This document shows positions 36,001 to 43,879 of a DNA stretch of 64,000 bases, piece by piece. This DNA is from Arcticibacterium luteifluviistationis. GTDB taxonomy: Bacteria > Bacteroidota > Bacteroidia > Cytophagales > Spirosomataceae. The DNA is taken from contig NZ_CP029480.1 of the NCBI RefSeq assembly GCF_003258705.1, positions 124,001-188,000 on the forward strand, read 5' to 3'. The stretch's first letter is position 1, and every line of letters starts with the position of its first letter. Position numbers and translations under genes: made by a program. A model generated the notes under the pieces. It saw only the letters and a list, made by a program, of their open reading frames with translations. It did not search any database and had not been told where the DNA came from.

Positions 36001-39000
36001 AGGAGGGTCACGAAGTATCAAGAAAGGTATTTCTGGTGAAACCGTAGTAAAGGTTCCTACACCTGCTTTTATTCCGGTTACTATAGGCTTGATGTCGTTT
36101 TTACTGGCATCGCCACCTTGTCTATCATATTTATCAGTAAAACCTAACTGTAATGTTTTTTCATAGTTGCCGCTTATCGTAGGTTCGCCAGGAGTTACGG
36201 TTAAGGTATCTATTCCATTTACTGTAACATGAATTAACTCTACCGCAGCAGTTCCAGATTCTATGTTTGTAAAAATGGTAAGCGTATCGTCTTCTATAGG
36301 GCAACCCAAAACGGTCTGACTATTATACGTGACGTACTTATTAGGGTCTCCTTGGAATACGCCAATAGCTACTTTTTTGGTTTTGCCCTGTTCAAAAATA
36401 GGATTAAGTGGTTTGGTACACGGACCGGCCAAATCAAACACCTTTATTTGCGGTTTTTCATGAAAAACTAGATTGAACAGCGTGTCTTTGCTGGTGACAT
36501 CCATTCGCATGGCAGATGAAGGAAAGAAGTCAGTGTTTTCAAAGAAAGCTACCATTTCAGCTTTATTGTATTTGGGAACGCTGTTTCCATCTACTGGAAT
36601 GTCTATGAAATCTGTTACGCTGACTAAATAATGGCCTGCTGGTACTCGCTTTGAATATATCCCAGATACATTAGCGGTATCTTTTAAAATAAACTCTGCG
36701 GTGTTAAAAACGGAGGTGTTACCCACTTGCTTCATTTGAGTAAATTGTACTACAGCTCTTCCTATTTCTTGGTCACAGTCTGCTTTAATTGTACCTGTAA
36801 TGACATTGGTACTGGTATCTGTAAAGTTGACATTAGCCACTTCTATGGCTGTTCCAAAAGTAATTACAGAGTCTTTTTTGACAAAAACATGGTTTTTGAA
36901 ACGAGGAGATATCTTGTAATCATTATCTTCTTCAAAAGTGATGGCATAAGAACCATCTACGCCAGTTTTAAAGTTTGCACTTGGGATAGTGTCATTTGGA
37001 TCTACAGGTACAGGGAAATCTGTCAATCTGAAAGTGACATCCTTGATAGGAGAGTATATTGGTAGACTTTGTCCATTTGAAACGACACAATCGTAACATA
37101 TTTGTTTAATATTACCAGTTACACTAAAAACAGTTTCATCTATAAAATCAATGTTGTTTTGGGTGGGAGAAACTTGAGTAAGTGTGGCATCATAAAATGA
37201 TTCGCTAGGGTTGCTACCTTCTAAAGTGAAAACATGATCTGGTTTAGAAGGTGATATTTTAAAAACAGCCGAAGCTCCTGAGCCACCAGTTTGGAGTCCG
37301 TAGTAAAGACCTTGCAAAGAAAATGAGCCGTTAGAGGTGGTAATGGCAGTATCTATTTTATTAGCCAATCCGTTTGGTGGTGAACCCGATATACGCTGAG
37401 CTGTCACGGTTATGCCAGCTACTCCAGCACCAGATGGACTTTTTACTTTCCCGTTAATTACACCATTAGGGTCAATCACGGTAATGGTTATAGGAGTGGT
37501 ATATAGTGATGCTTGAACTGATGGTCCGCAGTTATGTGAAGCCTTTCTTCTAAACTGAGTGGTTTCGGTTAGATTGGTAGGAGTGTAAGTAGGGGCATTA
37601 GTATAGGAACCAGTTGCGGGTCCCCAATCTCCTCCATTTGTTTTTTGCTCCCAGACTATTCCAAAATAGGATTTTTCATTTATGGTGGGACTGCTTATAT
37701 TCCCAATTGCTGAAAGCGGTATCTCTTGAGGACTTGGTACTGCGGTAGTTCCTGATATACTACCTGAAGTTAAGGATAATGTCAAAGGAGTTACGGTAAC
37801 AATATTGCTATAAGCTGTATTTCCACATGCGGTTACCGCTCGTCTAAATCGAACCGTGGAGTAACCCTCCATTCGCCCGTTATAAGATTGGCTACCTGCT
37901 TCATTATCATCTCCTGTGTTAAACCAAGCAGCTCCGTTATTACTTCTTTGCCAAGCATAATTCAAATCACACACCAATGTTGAAGAGGCATCTGTCAATG
38001 AAGGAATATATTGAATATCATATGCATAAGGGTCGCTTCCCGGGCATTCTTCTCTGGTAGTTTGTAACTGGTCATAGGGAGATTGATCATATAATGTAAT
38101 TACGCCAGGGTTGGGAAGAACAGTCTCCGTAGTTATTTTTATTTCAAAGTCTCCTTCATTAGTATTATAGCCCTCTACTATGGCTTGGTAGGTACCAGGG
38201 GCTAAATCCATTACAATCTGAGAAGTTCTGTCAACAGCACCCCCATCATCATTACCCTCTAAGTAATTATAATTAGCTCTGTTATTTGTTAAATTGATTA
38301 GGTGAAGATAAGTATCAAAATTAGTAGAAGTTGAAGAAGTAGTAATAGTGACCTTTTTCGCTTTTTCCAAAACAAATTCATAAAAAACATCTTTTGAATC
38401 CTGAAATTCATCAAAGCCACTCCAACCGTTAACGTAACCAAAAGACCCTCCTAAAATAGAAGGATCGGGATTCCCTCTATTCCCGTTTTTATGACTTATG
38501 GTGGCATCAGCATTTAGGACGCCAAACTGAAGGGGATCGTTAACATGATCTCCATGAGAGGGCCTAACGAAGTATTTAAGATAGACATTACTATCGTAGG
38601 CACCGTTTATTTGCCCATCCCCAGAATTGTCCATAGCAAAATCTATATAGTTGGGTAAACCAACTTGCCCTGCTCGGTAGTCATAAATTTCATTTTTTAT
38701 AGCTCTTTGAGCATCACTTGTGCTCCAGGTGATATTATTATCACAGCACTCATCCCAACTCATTGCCGAGATTTCAAATTTCCCATTTCCCGTAACATAA
38801 AAGTCGTATAAATGAGCCCAATTTATTCCGAAAAGAGGTTTAGTTGGATTAGTATATTTGGTTGAATAATACCATTCAGCAGGGACATTATGATTATTAT
38901 TCATTGATAAAAATGGAATACCATCCACTGAATTATCATATGCAGAAGTTGTATTTACAATTTGGTCGGCAATCCCATTTTGGTCAAGACGTATTTCTAA

Positions 39001-39168
39001 ATACATACGATTGTCGGCAAGGCCATTCCCTCCATCGTTATTAGTAAGCGAGGCTTTCCAGTCTCTTAGATAAACGCCCAGGTGATACTCATTCAAATTG
39101 TTCGATTGAGCAAGAAGCCCATAGGATGAGCATAAAAACAAGATTAAAAAAAGTAAATGTTTTTTCAT
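33055..39168 (-). CDS. Giant multidomain T9SS-secreted protein 2
   Basis: A 2037-residue paralogue of giant protein 1. It has a signal peptide (ends GLLAQ), a PPC-like beta domain (about 256-343; FDTYLHLINL, GNDDGGAVDRTS), Ig-like repeats, carboxypeptidase-regulatory-like domains (from about 566, 681 and 784), the shared unrecognised core (about 1046-1362; SPEIPFLILRDPPGDKS to PVFDLIAGASSCP), a Calx-beta domain (about 1727-1846), a 3-coathanger stack (about 1854-1926, SVILKPGFIAENGAVFLA) and a T9SS type A tail ending HHKIVVND. It follows LytTR gene 2 by 2 bp. A 23-bp repeat covers its start codon and that of the LytTR gene. Function is unknown; surface display or secretion is well supported. 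Confidence 0.8.
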   Translation of the reverse strand: MKKHLLFLILFLCSSYGLLAQSNNLNEYHLGVYLRDWKASLTNNDGGNGLADNRMYLEIRLDQNGIADQIVNTTSAYDNSVDGIPFLSMNNNHNVPAEWYYSTKYTNPTKPLFGINWAHLYDFYVTGNGKFEISAMSWDECCDNNITWSTSDAQRAIKNEIYDYRAGQVGLPNYIDFAMDNSGDGQINGAYDSNVYLKYFVRPSHGDHVNDPLQFGVLNADATISHKNGNRGNPDPSILGGSFGYVNGWSGFDEFQDSKDVFYEFVLEKAKKVTITTSSTSTNFDTYLHLINLTNNRANYNYLEGNDDGGAVDRTSQIVMDLAPGTYQAIVEGYNTNEGDFEIKITTETVLPNPGVITLYDQSPYDQLQTTREECPGSDPYAYDIQYIPSLTDASSTLVCDLNYAWQRSNNGAAWFNTGDDNEAGSQSYNGRMEGYSTVRFRRAVTACGNTAYSNIVTVTPLTLSLTSGSISGTTAVPSPQEIPLSAIGNISSPTINEKSYFGIVWEQKTNGGDWGPATGSYTNAPTYTPTNLTETTQFRRKASHNCGPSVQASLYTTPITITVIDPNGVINGKVKSPSGAGVAGITVTAQRISGSPPNGLANKIDTAITTSNGSFSLQGLYYGLQTGGSGASAVFKISPSKPDHVFTLEGSNPSESFYDATLTQVSPTQNNIDFIDETVFSVTGNIKQICYDCVVSNGQSLPIYSPIKDVTFRLTDFPVPVDPNDTIPSANFKTGVDGSYAITFEEDNDYKISPRFKNHVFVKKDSVITFGTAIEVANVNFTDTSTNVITGTIKADCDQEIGRAVVQFTQMKQVGNTSVFNTAEFILKDTANVSGIYSKRVPAGHYLVSVTDFIDIPVDGNSVPKYNKAEMVAFFENTDFFPSSAMRMDVTSKDTLFNLVFHEKPQIKVFDLAGPCTKPLNPIFEQGKTKKVAIGVFQGDPNKYVTYNSQTVLGCPIEDDTLTIFTNIESGTAAVELIHVTVNGIDTLTVTPGEPTISGNYEKTLQLGFTDKYDRQGGDASKNDIKPIVTGIKAGVGTFTTVSPEIPFLILRDPPGDKSFSFRSAETSSSTATSFSTKRTNSKEVWVDAKLGVAFEAGLGVSYESKFWANLKGSFAMNSENTSSTEQIITMTNEEAYSTADDAVPGEEGDIYFGGAVNFLYAPVDEISFDASTCSFNSTRDFILAPDGFATDYAYSEYHIKNSIIPDLIAIRDAPATTANEKRKKDNQISVWQQILSENKRLKREAKHHHNISFDGINGPRTSSVTSSATKVSTIEFQMETDSTLAAEIGMELGGSGLSEGGTISLRMQTGNSKVVTNTQETTTGFTIDDGNDGDYFTVDVKTDPVYNTPVFDLIAGASSCPNEVNTQKRDKVVLSTSNYNMTGIPAGSSQLFQLNLANESESSEERTYYLRYVPGQSTSGAQVSIEGLGAGPFDTQLANNATHDFTASVGQFDPNITNFEMFFEVFDECNAGNPSGANFKDNIIVKAQFEDGISPIILSAPENNFAVNATDGPNINYSMSGYDLANLSEISFEYAAASGNSWVTAKTIQKVNLGANSMDSFWPNSLADGAYKFRLKLKKGSKIRYSDIVRGTVDRKGPIAFGAPLPNDFNYALGDEISQTFNENLACTALNNSNFTLTRLSNNSAIPAILGCYQNKIILTPTVDVSGWIGDSVEVSLINIKDAAGNLASQSFDWDFRIGTPVLNTGAFLANVASSPISISGAEEEKSEEKGGNTTSSVNTEINEDANGKLSINFTLSQADTNDVTINFLLAGKAISGEDYTVSGYHTFDGNAGVVKILTGGISKKLYFDPISDTEPELDENILLSIVNGGDYNIGGNNQIELIILNDDAAFNDCENSGNVFNLANNGSGAILPDTYHKLLLESDGNVESPTTVVFKGERSVILKPGFIAENGAVFLATLEDCPNVVASNTVAFQELEKSYVSNEKVETQATQAIISELQEDGNISIGFHNLIEQSLEIKLLDYNAHEVMNLSSDRIFTEGNNEVSVNTNELPSGSYLLIIDGQPYKIHHKIVVND

Positions 39169-39184
39169 GGCTATAAAGTGGTTT
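39162..39184 (-). repeat. 23-bp direct repeat, copy 1, over the giant protein 2 start
   Basis: Identical to 39512-39534. On the minus strand it reads AAACCACTTTATAGCC, then the start codon ATG and AAAA. It includes the last bases of LytTR gene 2 and the leader of giant protein 2. It is 350 bp from its twin. Confidence 0.85.
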
Positions 39185-39518
39185 GACTTGTAGTAAAAAG
39201 GTTAGGGTATTTTTCTTGTAGCATGGCTTTTCGTCTTCGCGGAATCAGAATTTCTTCCTTGTTTTTAAGCTGTATATAAATACCGTGGTCGCTTAAAACA
39301 GTCCGTTTTATGAAAGAGCTATTGACTAAATTGGCTCGGTTTATTCTTATGAAATCTTCATCTGAAAATAGGATTTCAAAAGTCTTTAAGTGATAAGCCG
39401 ATATTAGCTTCTTTCCGTTTTTCATGGTTAAGACTGTATAATTAGAGCTAGCCTGCAGGTGCGATATCATGCTTGGCTCTGTCTGATTTAAGAACTTAGG
39501 TTGGTTTAATATTTTCAT
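39171..39518 (-). CDS. Stand-alone LytTR DNA-binding protein 2
   Basis: A 115-residue LytTR domain: LQASSNYTVLTMKNGKKLISAYHLKTFE, FIRINRANLVNSSFIKR and EEILIPRRRKAMLQE. It parallels LytTR protein 1 in length and in position, 2 bp before its giant partner. It has no receiver domain. The start codon at 39516-39518 lies inside a 23-bp repeat that also covers the start of the giant gene, so both may be translated from identical initiation regions. Confidence 0.87.
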   Translation of the reverse strand: MKILNQPKFLNQTEPSMISHLQASSNYTVLTMKNGKKLISAYHLKTFEILFSDEDFIRINRANLVNSSFIKRTVLSDHGIYIQLKNKEEILIPRRRKAMLQEKYPNLFTTSQTTL

Positions 39519-39534
39519 GGCTATAAAGTGGTTT
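39512..39534 (-). repeat. 23-bp direct repeat, copy 2, over the LytTR 2 start
   Basis: A perfect copy of 39162-39184, with identical bases 16 nt upstream and 4 nt downstream of ATG. It suggests a duplication that created or inserted the LytTR gene, or selection for the same translation start signal. Confidence 0.85.
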
Positions 39535-39692
39535 TCACATTTCGAATGTAGAGAGACGTATAGATTAAAGCGGTTTTAAGCAGGGGACAAAAAGTAGACA
39601 AATAAAAAAACGCTCTAGAAAGCCCCTAAAGGCCACCTTTAATCTAAAACAGTTTCGTAAAAGCTTAGAAGTGTGATTTTTTCGACAAAAAA

Positions 39693-39719
39693 AAGCCCGA
39701 AACGATACGTTTCGGGCTT
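39693..39719 (-). terminator. Intrinsic terminator after rhamnose mutarotase
   Basis: A perfect 12-bp stem: AAGCCCGAAACG (39693-39704), ATA, CGTTTCGGGCTT (39708-39719). On the minus strand it is followed by a T run (A run at 39687-39694). It is 112 bp beyond the mutarotase stop. The remaining gap up to 39831 holds no gene; a spaced 10-bp inverted repeat lies at 39561-39570 and 39637-39646. Confidence 0.85.
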
Positions 39720-39831
39720 CCAAAAAAACAGATTCTAATGTCTTGCGTCAACATCGACCATCCATTTTACTAAATAATTATTCTCAGCTAGTGCTGCTCC
39801 TTATTTGTGTAATCTAATTTTAATACTGGCT

Positions 39832-40170
39832 TTAAGGTAACTTAAAAACTTGCTCCATTAAGACCCATTTCTCCCCTGGCTTAGCACCTGGAATAGCTTG
39901 TTGAAAATTCCACATAAGGTTTTCCCACTCCACAGATTTTGGGTTTTGGTTTATCTCATCCATTCTTTCAAAGCTAAAGCTTTCATCCACTTCCATTATC
40001 ATGAACATACGGTTGCCAAATAAATATATTTCCATATTAACTACTCCAGCAGCCCTAATATTTACATTGATTTCTGGCCACTGATTCTCAGGTGCATGAT
40101 GCCATTTATACTTTTTGATCAGTTCTTCATCATCCTTTAAATCTAATGCTAAGCAGTATTTTTTATTCAT
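39832..40170 (-). CDS. rhaM: L-rhamnose mutarotase family protein
   Basis: The start was taken at ATG 40168-40170 (MNKKYCLALDL), giving 112 residues, usual for the family; five extra codons upstream are possible. RhaM-type mutarotases interconvert the alpha and beta anomers of L-rhamnose, and relatives act on L-fucose. Matching features are ALDLKDDEELIKKYKWHHAPENQWPEI, MEIYLFGNRMFMIMEVDESFSFE and GEKWVLMEQVFKLP. It is divergent from a sulfatase, with a GH78 rhamnosidase fusion a few genes away, which supports rhamnose as the sugar. Confidence 0.85.
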   Translation of the reverse strand: MNKKYCLALDLKDDEELIKKYKWHHAPENQWPEINVNIRAAGVVNMEIYLFGNRMFMIMEVDESFSFERMDEINQNPKSVEWENLMWNFQQAIPGAKPGEKWVLMEQVFKLP

Positions 40171-40411
40171 TACTATTTCTTTCAATTGTTTATAAATGAC
40201 TAGTAGTTATTTTAGAGAGCTACTTCTAATTTGGCCGCCTAAAGAATAAGTACAATGCAATTTTCATCTTATTCATTAAAAATAATCCTAAAAAGAGAGC
40301 AAAACATAATACTAAACTGGCAATGTCCTTTATGAATATTAAAACTTGCTATGATATTATATTAATTTCAAACAACATTTACTTCAAAATATATTTAACC
40401 ATAATAACGAA

Positions 40412-41917
40412 ATGCAGAAAATAGCGATTATTCTTTGTTTGTTAGCATGTTTTTCATGCTCCAAAAAAGAAAAAGACAAGCCCAATATAGTTTTCATTTT
40501 TACAGATGACCAAACTTTCGATGCCGTAAATGGACTTGGAAACAAGCAGGTAATAACGCCGAATCTAGACAAGCTTTTTCAAAGCGGAACCACTTTCTCA
40601 CATGCATACAATATGGGCTCATGGAGTGGGGCTGTATGTACAGCATCTCGTTCTATGATCATATCTGGAATGTCTGTTTGGAACGCCAATAAAAACAGAG
40701 AAAACTGGCACCAAAAAGACTCTGCCTCTATAGCACAAACTTGGCCAAAACTAATGGAATCTGCAGGTTACGACACCTATATGACTGGGAAATGGCACGT
40801 GGATGTTCCTGCCGAATCTATATTCCAAAAAACAGTTCATGTTAGGCCAGGCATGCCAGACGATGCCTTTAAATTTGCTAATATGGGCAAGGTTTTCAAA
40901 GAACAAGTAGCAACTGGTAAAAAAACATATGCAGAGGTGATGCCAAATGGTTATAACAGGCCACTAAGCCCTACCGATAATTCTTGGAGCCCTACTGATA
41001 CCAGCAAAGGCGGATACTGGGAAGGCGGAAAGCACTGGAGTGAAGTATTAAAAGACGACGCCAAAGGTTTCATAAACGAAGCTTCTACAAAAGACAATCC
41101 ATTCTTTATGTACTTAGCTTTTAACGCTCCACACGACCCACGTCAGGCTCCGCAAGAGTTTTTAGATTTATATACCGTAGATGATATAGAAATACCTGAA
41201 AGTTTTCAGCCAGACTATCCATTACATGACGAGATTGGTGTAGGCCCAAAACTGAGAGATGAAGCTTTAGCACCTTTTCCTAGAACTGAGTTTGCTATAA
41301 AAACACACTTAAAAGAGTACTATGCCTTAATATCACATCTTGACCATCAGATAGGAGAAATAGTAAACGAATTAGAAGAAAAAGGTTTGATGGAGAACAC
41401 TTATATTTTCCTTACTGCAGACCACGGTTTAGCAATGGGAAAACATGGTTTATTAGGAAAACAGAATATGTATGACCACAGTATGAGGGTTCCTTTATTG
41501 GTGGCAGGACCAGACCTACCAAAAGGTCAAACAAACAACGAGGACGTTTTCCTTCAAGATATTATGGCCACTAGTTTAGAATTAGCACAAGTAGAGAAAC
41601 CTGCTTTTGTAGAATTTAACAGCTTATTATCTAAGGTTAAAAATCCTGAAGAAGCATCTAAACTAAATGGTGTTTATGGAGCCTACTTAGCCCGTCAAAG
41701 AATGATGAGAAAAGATGGCTACAAGTTAATAGTCTATCCCAAAGCCGACCAAACGTTACTATTTGACATGACGGAAGACCCATTAGAAATGAACAATCTA
41801 TCTAATGACCCAGCTTTTCAAGATAAGAAACAAGAACTTCTTACTAGCCTAATTTCAAGACAAAAAGAGCTTAACGATGAACTTGATTTGAGTAGTTTTT
41901 TGAATTCCAACAGATAA
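40412..41917 (+). CDS. Lipoprotein sulfatase (type I, formylglycine)
   Basis: A 501-residue protein with a lipobox FSC (Cys about 16) and a sulfatase core from residue 24 (KPNIVFIFTDDQTF, metal-binding Asp pair D32-D33). The formylglycine site is C76-T-A-S-R80, the CxAxR variant of CxPxR. A second signature, MTGKWHV, and the metal site TADHGLAMGKHGLLGKQ follow. It is anchored in the periplasm or at the surface and would remove sulfate esters from a polysaccharide. It is divergent from the rhamnose mutarotase and close to a sulfatase-GH78 fusion. The cognate formylglycine-generating or anaerobic maturase is not in the window. Confidence 0.92.
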   Translation: MQKIAIILCLLACFSCSKKEKDKPNIVFIFTDDQTFDAVNGLGNKQVITPNLDKLFQSGTTFSHAYNMGSWSGAVCTASRSMIISGMSVWNANKNRENWHQKDSASIAQTWPKLMESAGYDTYMTGKWHVDVPAESIFQKTVHVRPGMPDDAFKFANMGKVFKEQVATGKKTYAEVMPNGYNRPLSPTDNSWSPTDTSKGGYWEGGKHWSEVLKDDAKGFINEASTKDNPFFMYLAFNAPHDPRQAPQEFLDLYTVDDIEIPESFQPDYPLHDEIGVGPKLRDEALAPFPRTEFAIKTHLKEYYALISHLDHQIGEIVNELEEKGLMENTYIFLTADHGLAMGKHGLLGKQNMYDHSMRVPLLVAGPDLPKGQTNNEDVFLQDIMATSLELAQVEKPAFVEFNSLLSKVKNPEEASKLNGVYGAYLARQRMMRKDGYKLIVYPKADQTLLFDMTEDPLEMNNLSNDPAFQDKKQELLTSLISRQKELNDELDLSSFLNSNR

Positions 41918-41978
41918 TAAAAGTTCTACCTATTTTTTGAACGCTGATTCGAAAAAAAAGAATTCATAAAAATAACAG

Positions 41979-42005
41979 AAGCCCTTAAGAACACCTTAAG
42001 GGCTT
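41979..42005. terminator. Hairpin between sulfatase and antiporter
   Basis: AAGCCCTTAAG (41979-41989), AACAC, CTTAAGGGCTT (41995-42005), between convergent genes. The T-rich tail is modest on both sides. Confidence 0.75.
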
Positions 42006-42032
42006 TCGTTTGGCTTATCACCTAAAGTTATT

Positions 42033-43211
42033 TTAAACCGTTTCTACTTGCTCCTCTTTCGGTCTAGTCCGCATTAAGCCCACCATCATAACCAAAGCTG
42101 TCAAAATAATCACCTGTATAACCAAAGAGTTGTTAACCAAGTCAATGGATTGACTAACAGGAATACTCAAAAATAAAAGGATTGTAATTAAACCTCGTGG
42201 AGCTAGGTACACAAGCGGACTGACTTGTAACCTGAATAGTTTCAAAAAAATCATTCTTAAAACAAACAGAGCTATTGTAATCAAGACAGCCCATAATATG
42301 GTATCCGGATTTAATATTTCTTCTATTTCAATAAGAAACCCAAACAACAGAAAGAATAAAGCCCTAATCAAAAATGCTATTTCTGTAGTCAACTCTTTGA
42401 ACTTGTGTACCTCTTTATTGAAATTGATTGGATGAAACTGCTGAATAAATTTGTAGTGCCTTAGTTCATCTATATTTCCCATGAACAAGCCAAACAACAG
42501 GATAAATATGAGTGCTGGTAAATGAAATATTTTGGAAAAGGCATAAATGAGCGTTAGCAGAATAATTATAGGAATGAATTTTATGTGGTGCTTTATTTTA
42601 TGTAAGAAAAAAGCAAGAGCTAAGGTGGCTATAAAGGACACAATAAGCATACATAATATTTCCGCAATGAAAAACAGAATAGACTCTGTATTGAAATAGT
42701 CATTTAGCGTTATGAAATTAAAAAAGATAACTCCAAATATATCTGACAAGCTACTCTCATAGGTAATAAATTCCTTGTCTTTTGCTAACAAATTAACTGC
42801 ACTTGGAATAGCAATGGCACTACTTATCACCGCAAAAGGTATGGCGTTAGCTAAAGCAATTTTGAAAGAGACCTGTCCATAATACTGAAAGGCATAGGCA
42901 AGGCTAAAACTTAAAAGTATCAAAGGAATGAAAGCCAGAAGCGATGACTTTCTAATCACACGAAGTTTCGATTTATTGATTTCTAATTCTAAGGAACCTT
43001 CTAAAACAATCAAGATTAAACCTATCGTACCTAAAACAGGTAAAATTGGTTTAAGATCTGGAATATTTATTGAAAAAAAATCTCCAACCTGTTTGGTCAA
43101 AAAGCCCAAAACTAGAAGTAGAATCACTGACGGAATTCTAGTTTTGGCTGCAGTAATATCAAAAAGATATGCCATTAAGATCAGAATACTAATCGTAATA
43201 ATTACAGTCAT
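42033..43211 (-). CDS. Cation:proton antiporter (CPA family)
   Basis: A 392-residue protein with about 12 transmembrane helices of the Na_H_Exchanger fold. Typical segments are IPSVILLLVLGFLTKQV, LGTIGLILIVLEGSLELEINKSKLRVI, SSAIAIPSAVNLLAKDKEF and the ESSLSDIFGVIFFNF helix, where the acidic residue of the ion site lies (Ser-Asp rather than the Asn-Asp of electrogenic relatives). No cytoplasmic TrkA domain is fused. It is transcribed alone and convergently with the sulfatase. Sodium or potassium as substrate cannot be told apart. Confidence 0.85.
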   Translation of the reverse strand: MTVIITISILILMAYLFDITAAKTRIPSVILLLVLGFLTKQVGDFFSINIPDLKPILPVLGTIGLILIVLEGSLELEINKSKLRVIRKSSLLAFIPLILLSFSLAYAFQYYGQVSFKIALANAIPFAVISSAIAIPSAVNLLAKDKEFITYESSLSDIFGVIFFNFITLNDYFNTESILFFIAEILCMLIVSFIATLALAFFLHKIKHHIKFIPIIILLTLIYAFSKIFHLPALIFILLFGLFMGNIDELRHYKFIQQFHPINFNKEVHKFKELTTEIAFLIRALFFLLFGFLIEIEEILNPDTILWAVLITIALFVLRMIFLKLFRLQVSPLVYLAPRGLITILLFLSIPVSQSIDLVNNSLVIQVIILTALVMMVGLMRTRPKEEQVETV

Positions 43212-43795
43212 ACAGAGAAAATTATATGGATAAAGGGTAAGGCCCCTAAATACTAAAAAACCTTATCGCTTACCTTGGGTTACTAAATTTAAATAATCCT
43301 ATTAACAATAGTTTATAAAGAAAATGATAGTTGAATTAAGTTCATACTTATATCAGAAGCTTTTTTAAAAAAAAACTTCGTCTTGTTTTAATTTACTGTC
43401 CAATTTAAAGGGAAACCACCTCCCATATGAATGTCCAAGAAAAAGAATATTGACCTTTTAAGTAGCTTATTAAAAATAGTTAGAGCTTCTTTTACCGAGC
43501 CCGCTTTACCTAATATTTTCACGGGAAGTGTCACCCAAGCCAGCTGCTATTCCAAAGTTCTTATACAATGTGATCATCATAAATTAGCAGTGCTGAGTAC
43601 GGTTTCGTGTCTTAAAGATACTTGTAATGAATAAATCTTAAACTTTGCTCAAAGTAGTAGAGTCCTGATAAGTTTTAAAAAACATCAGGTGGCCAAATAT
43701 CATGGGCAGTGAAACATTAGGCGGATTAAAACCACCATTCCAATCCTTTTAAATAGTGTTCAAAAGACTATTTATAACTTCTTATAAAATGCTTA
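43212..43795. other. Intergenic region with no supported gene
   Basis: About 580 bp between the antiporter start and the control region of the sulfatase-GH78 gene. Short open frames exist but lack family resemblance. One fragment near 43701-43751, ending GGLKPPFQSF, has no upstream continuation. The region looks like decayed or non-coding DNA. Confidence 0.4.
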
Positions 43796-43810
43796 CATGC
43801 ACAGTGCATG
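43796..43810. promoter_or_regulatory. 15-bp palindrome upstream of sulfatase-GH78 gene
   Basis: CATGCAC (43796-43802), A, GTGCATG (43804-43810), 69 bp before the start codon. It looks like a dimeric-regulator site. A second short inverted repeat (TTATTCC at 43849-43855, GGAATAA at 43865-43871) lies next to the start. Confidence 0.45.
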
Positions 43811-43879
43811 ACACCTTTTGATGGATTTAATCATAAGTTTGAACTAAGTTATTCCTTAATTTATGGAATAATTTAAAGT

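Noticed and set aside
33055-39168. Giant proteins as phage tail fibres or tape-measure proteins
   Set aside because: Signal peptide, PPC, Calx-beta, 3-coathanger and T9SS sorting tail all point to export by the cell; no phage genes are near.
43431-43634. 67-codon frame upstream of the sulfatase-GH78 gene
   Set aside because: No family resemblance, unusual composition and no conserved start context; it looks like chance.
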